Shown here: one piece after another, positions 35,236 through 47,495 of the stretch
Layout: every line of letters begins with the position of its first letter
How positions within the stretch are numbered: the first letter of the stretch is position 1
Assembly: GCA_963678705.1 (NCBI GenBank)
Contig: OY783215.1
Coordinates: 12,257,740-12,321,739, forward strand
Reading direction: 5' to 3'
Source: Panorpa germanica
Taxonomy: Eukaryota > Arthropoda > Insecta > Mecoptera > Panorpidae
DNA: 64,000 nt
Notes under the pieces: model-generated
Databases searched by the model: none
What the model saw: the letters and a program-made list of their open reading frames with translations, nothing else
Told to the model about the DNA's origin: nothing
Position numbers and translations under genes: made by a program

Positions 35236-37855
35236 TAATCAATTAAATATGCATTTGAACTTGTAACGAGAAAATATGGCCCTCCCGTATTCCTAACGAT
35301 ATAATGCCATTGCTTTGCTATCTACTGTAAAATTTTCTGTGGATTCAAACATGTCTTCTACATTTTACTCCAATAATTTAAATGAATACGCCTTTCTTAT
35401 AAACTCTTAAACAATTTGCTTCCACATAAGATATTGAAAACATTTATGATTTGTAGTTTCTTAGGATGTCGACTAATTCCAGTTAATATTATAATATTAA
35501 TTAAGTTGTAGTATCTTAGCAAAATGGTTGTAAGGTTAGAAAGTTAAAAACAGGAAAGAATATTCATAACGGAAATATTACGAGAAGTTGAATTGATACT
35601 TAGTGGGTCTAGTTCAGTTTTCGCATCTTCTAAAGAGCAGTTGAAACTTTCCAATGGTCTTCTTCTTGAATATCAAACTTGTTGTTTATCTTAAATAAAC
35701 AATATCATTTCAGGTTAATTATAAAGATTGGATACAAACAAATTAGCTACGGTAATGAATGTTTATTGAACTGTTAAAGAATTATTTTAATTTCGAAAAG
35801 GCAAACTTATTTATTTGTAACCAGCATATAAAATATGTTTGTCATAAAACTATCATAATACTATACTACATAGTATTTTTTACTTGTGTGTACTTATAAC
35901 AACTGCCTAATATAACCTCCAATTAATCATCGCCGTAATAATAAGCAATGAAGCATAGTTTTCTTTTTCTGTTAAAGTAAACTAGTCCATCTAACCCGAC
36001 ACGACTTAACTCAGTTCGTACATCAGTGGCAATGCCAAGATGCTGCAAACCGCTGCAGCACACTCAAGATCAATCTCATGGATGAGAAACTGACATTTTT
36101 AAACTAACCAATAAAGGAAACTAAGTGATTATACACGTAACAAATATAAAAATGTATAGATGCATATCCATTATAAGTTATACGATATTATAATGTACAC
36201 TTATAAAGATAGAATGGCTTTTAATAAGTGGAACTAAATAATACTCGTATACTTATCTTTATCATAGTTTTAAATTGATTCCCTAGTGGCCTATAAACCT
36301 CAATAATACAATAATTCTTCAAAAACATAATTGAACTTATCACACATTTCTTGAATAGTTAAGTAGATAACTTTAATTAGGTATTACTTTATAATTAAGG
36401 GGAAATATACTAATAGAAGATTCTTGTCAATGTTCGGGATCTCTGACTTAAAGTAATAAGCAAGAATTTTTTCTGTTTTCATTTATTTTTTTCATCAATA
36501 ACAAGTTTTGTACCAAAACATCATAACCTAACTTAAATTTTCTGTATACCGTTTAAATAGAAACCCTCAACAGTCCTTAGACTGTAAGTAACCTACAAAG
36601 AAGAAGTTAATTTATCATTCAAGGTACAAAAAGAACAATCATTTACAAAACAGAGGGTGTGTCAGCTTTCAAAAACTAAACTAAAAAATAAAATTAGATA
36701 ATAAAGCATCTGTAAAACCACTACCATTTATAAAACAGCGTCTTTGTTCTCAAAGAAAAATGGTGTTATTATGCTCTTGTCAATATTAGTTTTGTTGGGC
36801 AGAAATTCAGAACTAAAGAGTAGCGACTCTCACTGCTAGTAGAAAATAAAATTCGGATCAACTTTTTGATGTCAAACGGAGTAAAAATAATTGTCTATAG
36901 TCACAAATACTTTGCCAAAATCAATTGTATCCAGTCTGTACATATTAGAAACACTGTAAATACTAATTCTTAAAATGTATATTATCTAAGATTTGGCGTG
37001 TCATTTTGTGAATAGTCGCAACCAATAAAATCTTTCAGTTTTCTTAGCTAACAGGTAAACTGAAAAGTGCCACACATGCAACCATTTCGATCCAATAAGT
37101 TGCCCATTTATATTACCGTAATCCAAAATATAATTCTGTACCTGAAATATAATCTGAAATACCAAGAAATAAATCCCCTCAACTTTGAACAGAATTTGCA
37201 CTTTTTTATAATGGAACTAAACTTGTATTGTATTCTAGCATACTCTTACACATACCTGCACATAAATTTCCCTTCTAGGGTTCGAATTCACCTGCGGTTC
37301 TCATTGCTACAGTCCTTATTAGATACATATGATGGTATATGGATACGAAGTACAGAGTACAGGTTCATTGGATTGATTCAACAAGTAACTAATATATTTT
37401 TACTCTAAGATATATTGACATTGCGATGGATTCAGACTCTTAAAGGAGGCTTAGCTTTTGATTGGAAGAGAGAAGAAGGGGGTTTGATACATAACTCGAT
37501 GGCTCTTACATAAAAGGCAGTGCGACAACAAGCCGGTAATACTGTACTGAGACGAGTACACTCACCTTGATCAATTACACGTCTGGAAATGACATTTGAT
37601 TCATTTTTTGTTGAATACCTTTTACTGAAAAGTGTCCTTGATAATTAAGGTCAACAACCTTCAGCGAGATTTTAATTTTTCTTTACTTTATTTTAGTACC
37701 CATTAATTTTTCGAAATAAACTTAATATTGTAACTTAGTTGTGTAGAACATGTGCTTATGATGTTTTTTATGCAAGGTGGAGATGAATGCGTTATAAATT
37801 TAACGAATATATTGTTGTATTCGAAAAACTGTCTATCACCGGAAATAAAACTATC
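35236..37855. other. AT-rich non-coding DNA
   Basis: No supported gene. Copy 2 of the 49-bp repeat lies at 36935-36983. The 113-codon ORF at 37067-37408 has no recognisable domain. Confidence 0.45.
36935..36983 (+). repeat. 49-bp direct repeat, copy 2
   Basis: Near-identical to 34636-34684, same orientation, 2.3 kb apart. It may be the surviving end of a common element. Confidence 0.65.
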
Positions 37856-37927
37856 GATCGAAACTGGGTGCGAACCCAGCTCTCTAACATAGTACGTCAG
37901 TGTTCTCACATTGAGCTATCTCGGTCT
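37856..37927 (-). repeat. tRNA-like SINE head, family 2 type, minus strand
   Basis: Read on the minus strand it has the A-box-like GATAGCTCAATGTGAG and, about 35 bases on, a B box GGGTTCGCACCC within CTGGGTTCGCACCCAG, which forms a perfect T-arm. The acceptor ends do not pair and no tRNA 3' end is visible, so it is a tRNA-derived repeat rather than a functional tRNA. Confidence 0.5.
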
Positions 37928-38164
37928 ATGTTAATTTCTTGGTTGAAGACATGACATAGAGTCTACGCGTGGAATCATTTTTAGTAAATACTTTACCATA
38001 ACACAGTGCTTTGCAGTGGACAGCGTTCTCATATTTCTTAAAAATGCTAGTATTTAGTCTGTATATGTTGTTGTAGAAACGGCTAGGCAGAACAGAAGTT
38101 GTGCTGCAGAAAACATATCCTTCGTTCAAACGACCTAGGTAACGAATTCATTTCTTCAAATATA

Positions 38165-38265
38165 AATGAGTATAATTTATCGGTCAGAGGTAGTTTATTT
38201 AAAAACATCTGTGTACTAAACGGAAGATCTGGGGTCGAATTCAACTTCTGAACGATATTTTAATA
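38165..38265 (+). repeat. tRNA-derived SINE copy, family 2
   Basis: CGGTCAGAGGTAGTTTA (A-box region), then TGTGTACTAAACGGAAGATC, GGGGTCGAATTC and CTTCTGAACGATATT. Colinear with 35143-35235. It ends just before the palindromic MITE at 38281. Confidence 0.5.
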
Positions 38266-38280
38266 CTCATAAAATAGATA

Positions 38281-38518
38281 TGGTCCAGTCATTATAGTAA
38301 GTTCACCTCGGAATTCGAGATACCCAGCTGTAAGTCTGTAAATACTTGTATATTGACACCCTAAAGTTGTCTCAAAACCTACATATGGTTTATACACCCT
38401 ACCATATGTAGGTTTTGAGACAACTTTTAGATGTCAATATACAAGTATTTACAGACTTACAGCTGGGTATCTCGAATTCCGAGATTCTTACCTAATTTAA
38501 GCTTAAATGACTGGACCA
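38281..38518. mobile_element. 238-bp palindromic MITE, copy 1
   Basis: The inverted ends are TGGTCCAGTCATT and AATGACTGGACCA, and almost the whole element folds back on itself (arms of about 105 bp). It is flanked by ATA on both sides, a possible 3-bp target duplication. The outer arms are asymmetric near the ends (AGTAAGTTCACCTCGG on the left, CTAATTTAAGC on the right), which gives an orientation. No coding capacity. Copy 2 is at 44179-44416. Confidence 0.8.
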
Positions 38519-41500
38519 ATAATATGACTCGTAACAAGAACATTGGACTTTCCGTAACATAAAATTGATGTCAGATGTGTATTGTACAGACAAGTATTGA
38601 AATTTTTTTAATTATTTTAATCCTTAATATCCAACTATACTTTTGCCTAAGATTGTCACTAGTGAACTGCTACCTTAACTAGCTAGTCAACATGTTAGCT
38701 AGCTTTGTTTGCTCACCTCTACTGCTTGTGCCAATCTGAACCATATAATCCGTCCAGACCAATGCAACACAAACATGTCACTTACACTCACTCTAACATA
38801 ATGAGAGTAACTGAAACAAAAAACATGTCGTATGTTAATGTAGCTTTACTCTGCGCGGATCATAAAATGAAACGGATTGATAAGGTGTTGGTAGTACATA
38901 TTCTTATTTTTCATTCTTCACATCGGATTCGTTAACTTGAAGACTTTCTTGGCTGTACGCATAGATGTCAGACGTGTAGTGGACAACGACAACTGCGACG
39001 ACACAGACTTGACCTGGACCTGGACGAATGCTCTGGTCTTTAATGCCGTTCCTTCGCGGTGTAGTACGCGATCAGAATTTAAATCAACAAGTAGTAACCA
39101 CTGCGAACAATCAGAAGACTAAACAGGGCTCCAATATGTGAGGGTATAACTTCATGTAAAAACCGTATAATGATTTCATTGGTTGGTTGTGTGCTGGGTT
39201 TAAATTGGAAAGGTTTTTATCACTGATAGATTTTTTTGTATGAGTTCAATGCACTGTCGAATGTTTGGTGATTATTAAGTCATGTGAGGATAGTGTTACC
39301 ATACATAATGGCTTTTATGTGAAGACCTTACTCAATAGAAAAGATAGTTTCATGTTACTGTTGAAAAATCTAATGGAATAGAGAACCATATTTACTAAAT
39401 CGTTGATTTTTTATTCCTTTACTAACTTTGTGAAATATATTTGCAATGTGGTAACTGCAATATTGTAGTTTTGAGTAAAGAGGGTATTCAAGAATTTCAA
39501 CTTTTGTAAAATTAGTTTTTTTAAGTTTATTAAGAGACTTGTACTGTTAGTGACCAACTGACCAGAGTGTTATAAAAAAGAGTTTCCAATTTTGTTCAAG
39601 TGTTTTTTTTATAATTTAAAACTTCGATTTTGTCACAAATTTTTGGATACTACAAATTGAATTGTTCTGTATTACGGTCACACTTTATCTACTTTTAAAA
39701 TAGGCCCACTACATTGCTGTCTTATTGGTTTACGATTTTATAATCGCAGAATCAATTAAAGTTAACCGGGAGTCAAACCGAAGACAGGGTAGACCAGCGT
39801 CAAACATTAATGCTTCCTGGTCTGTAGTGTCCTTAATGTGAATTTTCCTTATCGAGTTAATAGACCCAGATTTACCAATAAGCAAGACTTGCTAAGACAC
39901 ATGTCTATGGTCCCTAATTCGGAGAGATATAGGAGGATTCAATAGGGCCAGTTGTGACTAGATAAAATAGATGTCGCGCAAGAACTAAAAAAAGAGATAA
40001 ATTATTTTAGATGGGGTGGAAGGTAATTATGACTATGTGCAATTGGTTTTGCATGTACTAGGAAAACATTTAAAAGGAGGGGCTATATTTAAATTTTGTC
40101 TAGGGTTCGCTGTATGCTTAATAGGGGGTTGCGGACTAAGACATTGTATTCCAACTTTTCTTTTGCGTTCAATTGTATGTAATTACAAGTATTTCCTTTT
40201 GATATAGTCTTTAGACCTTAGAGACCTGGCATTCTTTATAACAACGTCCAATCAATTAATTTTTCAATAAATATTTGCTCTTCACAATCAAAAGGTTTTT
40301 ATTATAATAGCTATCTCTATATAAGACAAGTATTTATATAAAATATCTTATTTATATATTTTCTTATAACTGTTGACAGTTCTATGGATGTAGACGCGTC
40401 GCAATGTCGTTGATGCTGATTACAAAACGACTTAAGTAGACAGGCCGCCATTATTATTTGTTTTTTCAATCCGCATTGCAAATGTGCGTCTTATTGGAAT
40501 CAAATTCTGAATCGGTAATACAAATACGAGGCAGGTATGAGTATATACCTGTATTGTTATCCTGGCAATAAGAAAAAGAAACATGAGACAAAACAAGAAA
40601 TCCAAGTTAAAACAACAAGAAGTTGTAACTTGGATGTGCGCGCGCATACAAAATGTTATGTTTCAGAATTAAACTTGATATAATGGAATATACAACTTTT
40701 ATAGTTGAATGGCTTTCGTTTGAAGTGCGAATGATGTAGGCTGGACTCACATTGGAATCGTATACGCGCGTAGCTGCACGTCTATGTATGTACTTTTCTG
40801 ACTGCGTCAATCCGAAAATGTTCTACTTCTATCGATCTACTTTCGATATTTTTTCTTAATCCTCCAAATTCAATATCTTCAACTCAGAATTCCATTATTT
40901 ATTTAGTTGTTGACCTTTTTTATGTTCGCTTACTAAACACAAATACGTATTTTTAAGATTTGTTTTAACATAAAAAAGTTTTAAGTTAATATAATGTAAC
41001 ATTACATAACAAATATTATCTTTTGACACAAATTCATGTTTTCTAACTTGAAAAATGCTTTCTATGCGAAATTATATACTTGTAATGTTACATTTAAAAT
41101 AAATATATTAGTTAAAGATTATAAAAAACTTAACTAAGTTATGTTTAACTTCGGTAAATAAGAAAACGTAACGTGAGGTAAAAAATTACGGTAATAATAC
41201 ATGAGTTTACATGTTACAATGTTATCATATATATGTGTGCCACATAAGTTTTATGAATCACAAGTTCAAATTAATTTTGATAACCACCAAACGCAGAAAA
41301 TATAACGCTGGTCTAGGAATCAAATTTTACCACTGTGCTTCTTCGTCCTGTAGTATATTAACAACAAATCTTAAAGATAATCCGTCGTGCAGTTATTGAT
41401 GATATAATTCAGAAACACGTGGTCAGAAAACGGGTTACAAAATAATTGGAAACAACAATAAAAAGAGAACTCAATTAAAGTAAATTATAGGAAAGAAATT

Positions 41501-44178
41501 CATTTATTTATTCTAAGAAATAGGATCATCTCATTTATCTCATTAAATTTGGTAATCGAGACAAGTTGAACATTTTCTTAATTAGTGTTTTTGTAGTTAA
41601 ATTAAGTTATTCAAAAGGAAATTTCAATTTTATTAAAATAAATGAATTTTAGTTAACACTTTTTTGAAGAAGAATCGTAAAATAACTAGCAGGAGGTCTA
41701 GCAAGTTGTTAGATGATGTTCATTTAACTTAAGCATTCCAATATAATGTTTATTGGTGAATCTTTTTCTAATAAATCATAATATATGAACTCGTATGTGA
41801 TCATCTTTGCCTAGATGGAAGATGTAGAATTTATTGACAATGTTGAAAATTATAGTCATTAAATTGTTGGATCGTAACTCCAATGAAGACTGGCCGCCGA
41901 TCAAGATGACAGCCATTAAAAAATCTAATCGATGTATATTTAATAATATATATCTTTACCTATAATATAATATATGAACCAACGTATTATATATAATGTG
42001 GTTTATAAAAAAATACTCGTATATAATCATATGCGAACTTGTAAAAATGTCTATGAAATCTGATCTCTGCTTTGCGCTGGCTGGTTTGAATGTATTTTTT
42101 ATTCTACACGAACCGTTTATTATGATAGTGGGGAAAGTCCATTTATTTGTTAGCTTTTCATCTTGGACAATACTTCTTCTATACATTTTGTCGTGTAAAA
42201 TCATTAATATTTAACACAAATTTAAGGTAATATACATTTGCATAGAGCTATTGCGTGTGCGATGATGCAACGCAAGTTTGACTTTATAAGAAATTTAAGC
42301 CCTAATATAATATTTCTAGTAATGTTATTGTATATCAGATGTAATTGTTTTATTTTATTTTTATTTATCTTAAACTCGACAAACTATGACAATTACTGTA
42401 CACATTTACGTCTCTTTAATCCGGTATTCCATGGTTCGGCACATTCTATATTTCTTTTCTTTCTTTTCATAGTACACTTATAAAGTCAGTGGAAATCGTC
42501 AAAAAGATTACGTTCTATTCTACCATTACAAGCTACTTTACATTCCATTTAATATCATTTAAAGTAAGCTTAAACTAATTTACACCTAAAATATATGTTT
42601 GTTATTCCAGTTGTCTTGTAGTGTTGTCTTCTCCGATACCTGCTTCCTCTTTCTCCCTTACTTAATCTAAATCTTGCGATAATTCTCTTTTCTTTACTTC
42701 ACTTTTTTTTTTAGTGGTTATATTATTTTTATAATGTTATGCTTACAGATAAAAATATCTTTAGTGAGTTTTATTTATTGTTATTAGTAATCAATTTTTG
42801 CTTCAAAGAAGTAGACTTGTTACACTCCCAAAATTAACGTGTCATATTATGTATTCAGAAAACAAGGTTGCTCTAAAATAAATAGGATCTTTTAAGACAA
42901 TTATTTGAAGTATGGTTTCTTTTGTATTCAATATTGAAAAGATATCTTTACATCTATAATACTGTTATAAGGATAAAAATATCTTATGTTGTTTTTAGTT
43001 TTTTTTTTTTTTTTTTAAGTTTTAGACATGCATTGATATATGGTTTTGAAATCTGCAGGTGGTGATATAAGGCATTTGTAAGACTAGAATATGTAATATA
43101 TGTTGAACAGTATATCTGATCTTCTTTACTGTATATGAGTTCAATGTCTTGTGGATGCCAGTATCAGATAATGAATATTTGGACTAGTGAAACGTGACAT
43201 TCACTAAATAAAATTTGTCCAATTTCATTTTGTAAGTGAAGCCTTGAGGCTATATTTGTATGTAGAAGAACTTAAAAGAAGTAACTTGTGATTCAACTTC
43301 TATTCTAAAAAATTATATATAGGTACATAATAATAATGGTTTTCTTCAAACAAATTTTTTAAACTGTCAGCGGTGGAGTTAGTGCTTTTGCCTTAATTCT
43401 ATAGTGCCAGATTTTCTGTTTCCCCCTGCTTCGAAAACCAGTGAAACCATTTTCCTTGTATTATTGAATACTCGTTTCATTTACAAAATATGTAGGAACG
43501 TTCTTTTTAATAATCTCTTCCAAATTTTATTATATCCATTTTTTATCTGTTAACCAAACTTCATTTTGTGATTTAAACGCAGGCTTGAGCGATGAAATGT
43601 CATATCTTTATCTATCTCTGCTAACGTACCTGTTTTTCTATGTTTGGAATGGCACATCAGTTACAAATCTTAAACATATCTCAGCTTTTGTGTAAACTAT
43701 CATATTAGTTTATTCAAGATAGTTAAGTAAAAGAGTAGGAAACGATATGTCCGTCTGTGATTACTATGACTGAACTAAGGACAGATTTTTTAATAGTTGG
43801 TAAAATTACTATTATGACATAAACCAAAAAAAAAGATCTTTTTCAAAACTAATTTTTTCATCCATTGACCACAGTTAGCTTGGTTAAACTTCATTTATGT
43901 TTGACATGAACCAATATCACAGCTGAGAAAAAACAGTATCAACCAAGGTTTGTTATATTAATCTTAGTTAACGGAGAATTCCTTCGGATTGTCCCAATCG
44001 AAAGTCATTAATTAGTTTAACATTGATTTATTAATAATCAACTTCAATCGATATCGAATATGGTCAATTATCTTAACCGATCTGTATATCTCGAAACTCC
44101 AAAGCTGAATTGACAAGTGTCCCGTGCTGAACTGCACCTCACGTGTGTCCCGACTCCTTGCCCGTGTCGTACTCCAAT
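38519..44178. other. Non-coding DNA
   Basis: No supported gene. Contents noted: a G+C-richer block at 38930-39125 with overlapping short ORFs on both strands, a family 1 SINE head at 39762, a block at 40600-40810 with GCGCGC and GGCTGGACTCACATTGG (resembling the 13207 element end), and a T-run of about 18 at 43000. The rest is AT-rich. Confidence 0.4.
39762..39822 (-). repeat. SINE remnant, family 1, minus strand (head only)
   Basis: On the minus strand, ATTAATGTTTGACGCTGG is followed by CGGTTTGACTCCCGG, a B-box-like T-arm. Confidence 0.3.
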
Positions 44179-44416
44179 TGGTCCAGTCATTATAGTAAGT
44201 TCACCTCGGAATTCGAGATACCCAGCTGTAAGTCTGTAAATACTTGTATATTGACACCTAAAAGTTGTCTCAAAACCTACATATGGTAGGGTGTCTCTAC
44301 CATATGTAGGTTTTGAGACAACTTTAAGGTGTCAATATACAAGTATTTACAGACTTACAGCTGGGTATCTCGAATTCCGAGATTCTTACCTAATTTAAGC
44401 TTAAATGACTGGACCA
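44179..44416. mobile_element. 238-bp palindromic MITE, copy 2
   Basis: Same length and ends as 38281-38518, with outer arms in the same orientation, flanked by AAT/AAG. The central part around the loop reads TATGGTAGGGTGTCTC here. It matches the reverse complement of copy 1's centre (loop TATGGTTTATACACCC), not its direct reading. Confidence 0.8.
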
Positions 44417-46924
44417 AAGCTGCACTCTAATCATTTGAGTTCGTTATCTGCCCATCATGCCTCTGTTCCTCCAAAATAACTCTAAAACTTTTAGAGAAAT
44501 ACTCGCATGTGGGGTAACTACTTTGGTAAGTTGAAGTTAGAGTCATAACCGTCATAGCTTCTTGAAATTGATGACAGACAGATCGTGCCTTTCTCTAGCT
44601 GATTTCTTCACTTCCACAAAAGTTAACATTATCATATCATTGAAATAGAATTCTATTACATTTCTATTGTAAATAACTCTTAATTTATTAGACTTTTAAT
44701 CACCGCTCTTTAAACTTCAGTATTCTTAAAATGAAACATTATATCAGTATCACAACCTTTTCTTGCATTGTATTTCTTCTGAAGTGATATATGTGTTCTT
44801 GTGTACATAATGGTTTACGACGCAATACCTAAAATAAATCATACAACGTACAGTGACAATATTTTAGTTTCTGACTTTTCAAACAATGGTCTCCATTTCA
44901 ATCTCAGAGATGTGAATGTGTATTTGTATTAGTATGTGTGTGTGTGTCCTGTCGTCTTGAGACTCTGTTGCGTAAGTCCGTAGGGCTACTTGAAAACTAG
45001 CCCCAGGCATGTGCCGTTGATAAATCACTGTTGAGGTTTCAAGCACAAAGCCTGTGTATCTTGGTCTCCTAAGTACAAGTATTTCAAGAAATGAAATGTG
45101 TTCGACAATTCATACGCTGTTCTACACGTTTTAAAATCCATAAGTACTATGAAAAATTAATTATAGATTTCATAACTATTTGCGTACGATCCTCCTAAAT
45201 ACAGTTATGTGTCTTTAAGGTTTAGCACTTTTTGTGGTGTCAAAGAACATATAGTTCAATGTGGACACACGCACTACGGAATTAATTCTTCAAAACCCAT
45301 ATGCTGTTGTCGGCGTATCTCTTTGGAGCAGTATACCACGTGTCGCTGCATCTCTTTGTATATTTATTAACATGACAAGGTAAAACAGTTCTTGGCCGAA
45401 TCAAGATCACTGCATATATACAGAGTGTGTGCTAGGCCTCACAGAAAACAGATATTACGTACCTTGTAATTTGTGTAATATGACACATGTTTTAAGATTT
45501 ATCAATTACAAAGTTATTGATTTATGGTTCAATTCAGTCTTGATGTATATGTAAGATTATGAGGAGGCTGGATTTATTTTTCTGATCCATTCTGGTACCT
45601 GTAGCGCCACTGATTTATTTTTACGTATTACATATATCATTATATCATGTGTATTGGATTTATTTTTTATTTATTAATAGCTTGAATAAATTACGCTCTC
45701 GCTATAAATAACGTTAAATGTTAGTAGCTTTGTTAGGAATATATATCAAATAACTTATTCTCAACTTTATGAAGAAGAATTTGTGGTGGTGATGAAGAAG
45801 TATTAGTGTCATTCCATTTAAATAGGTAATACAGCCTCCTACATAATTAACAAGTTTGCATATAAATCATTTATAATGAAATGGAAACCTGTTCTATTTT
45901 TAGACATTTTTTACAAAAAAATTGCCATACGGAAGGCCAAGGATAGAACGTTTTTAATATAGAAATTGAAGTGAAGGTATTTAGTTTTATTTTAGTGGTC
46001 ATCATCTGCCTCTTACCCCCCTCTGCACACGTCTTATCACATTTTGTGAACAATCTCAACCACTCCTTTGTATGTGACGCAATTAATAAATATCAGTCAG
46101 CTGTTATTAACAATTATTTCAAGGTTGAACACATGATAGAAGTCGCTACTTCGTTAATAAATAAGAATTCTCAACGCTTTTCAATACATGGTGTACTCAA
46201 CGCTGCACTACAAGAAATAATTTAACTACAAAAGACAAATCGCGTTTTGCAACTTCATTGCTGTAAGCTGTTGATACCGCTATTGTTAATTCTAACAAAT
46301 GACTCCCACAGATAACTATGAATCTATACAACTAAACACTGTAACGAATCTCTACCGCTCGCTCTGTAGCTATACATTCTTCTGAAACATAAAATACACA
46401 CAGAGTAGACATATATCAAGAAATACAAAATATTAATATATTTAATTAATTCTAATTACTGAAATATTTTTCACAGTTATATTGTTTACAAACTCTCCAG
46501 GTTATTCAATAGTTATTAACAATCATAATAGAAACCAACAGTGGAATTTTATTTTATAGAAATTGTATTTGGTGGGGATTTAATAATAGAAATGAATGAC
46601 CTTGAACATCGTCGGCTACTGCATCATGTTTCGTTGAGATGAGGTGATGAATTCTTAGTTGTTTTGTATTGTGTTGTTACCTGTTATCCACCTATTATCC
46701 AGTGTGCTGTTGTTGCTGGTTGTTATCGCATCCGTGTGTTAATAAGTAGTTAAGCACCTGGATGGAGAGATGCATTTAAAAATGTTTAATTATCTTATGG
46801 GAGTTTCTAATGACATCATTTTATGTTCAAAGAAAAGAAGCGGCTTCAATATTTTGAAGAAATCTGGTGAAATATTTGATAAACTTCTTTTATTACATAC
46901 ACATTTCTTCGTAACTACAAGTAG
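44417..46924. other. AT-rich non-coding DNA
   Basis: No supported gene. A short GT run sits near 44936. The 84-codon ORF 45971-46225 begins with a hydrophobic stretch (VFSFILVVIICLLPPSAHV), but has no splice sites I can rely on and overlaps a minus-strand ORF of similar length. Confidence 0.4.
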
Positions 46925-46985
46925 TTAGTAGCTATAGCATACAGTTATGCTTGGGTCCGGGTTCGATTCCCATTGATGCCAAATT
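46925..46985 (+). repeat. SINE remnant, family 1 (tRNA-like head)
   Basis: AGTAGCTATAGCATACAG followed by TCCGGGTTCGATTCCCA, a clear B box at tRNA-like spacing. No cloverleaf acceptor stem. Confidence 0.4.
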
Positions 46986-47128
46986 CACTTCATTAACTCG
47001 CAAATTGATTAAGATATTATATAAATTAACAAATATATAATTAACAAATCTACAAACTATAATCATAAAAATTAATATTATACTACAATTAATACAAGAT
47101 ATAACCTAGTAGTTAATACCGCAGTTGA

Positions 47129-47293
47129 TGTTGGGCAACAGTAGAAGCGAATTTATGTAGCATATGCGGAAATGAAGAGGAAAAATTAGAACACACTAAA
47201 TATAGGTGTCAGGATGAAGTGGAAAGTAAATTAAGCTTGGAGGAGTTACTGCAAGGAAAGAGTATGGATGACGGAGGTAAGGAGGAACTTTGA
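47129..47293 (+). pseudogene. LINE 3' end with CCHC zinc knuckle
   Basis: The frame reads CWATVEANLCSICGNEEEKL, then EHTKYRC, a C-x2-C-x8-H-x4-C knuckle, and SLEELLQGK, before a stop at 47291. The pattern C-P-x-C-G-x-x-E-E-x-x-E-H-x-x-x-x-C followed by an acidic LEELL helix is the C-terminus of many R1/I/Jockey-type LINE proteins, probably nucleic-acid binding. The frame is closed upstream by a stop at 47126. A purine-rich stretch (47294-47415) and an A-rich tail near 47480-47495 follow, as in a LINE 3' UTR. Only the terminal part survives. Confidence 0.6.
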
Positions 47294-47495
47294 TAGCAGA
47301 GGGACTTATGAGGCACGATTGCAAGAGAATAGAAGAAAGTAAATAGGTGGTAAAAGTAAGGAGGAGGCAGTGGAGGAAGATGACTAAGGAGATGAAAAGA
47401 AAAAAGAGATTTTAATAAACGTTAAAAATTTGTAAAGGAAATGTAAAGTGTAAATTTCGTTGTAAGGCCGTATGGGCAGAAACAATAAAATACAA

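Noticed and set aside
37856-37927. Functional tRNA gene
   Set aside because: Good A- and B-box-like sequences and a perfect T-arm, but no pairing acceptor stem. Better explained as a SINE head.
42990-43020. Poly(T) run as the tail of a minus-strand retroposed gene
   Set aside because: No coding remnant was found on the minus strand beside it. Likely simple sequence.
44930-44950. GT and other short microsatellites (also CA at 16750, CT at 56388, GAA at 55237)
   Set aside because: Short simple repeats expected in any eukaryotic genome, with nothing unusual about them.
45971-46225. 84-codon ORF starting with a signal-peptide-like stretch
   Set aside because: The start could be a signal peptide, but the ORF has no visible splice signals or conserved motif and overlaps a minus-strand ORF of similar length.
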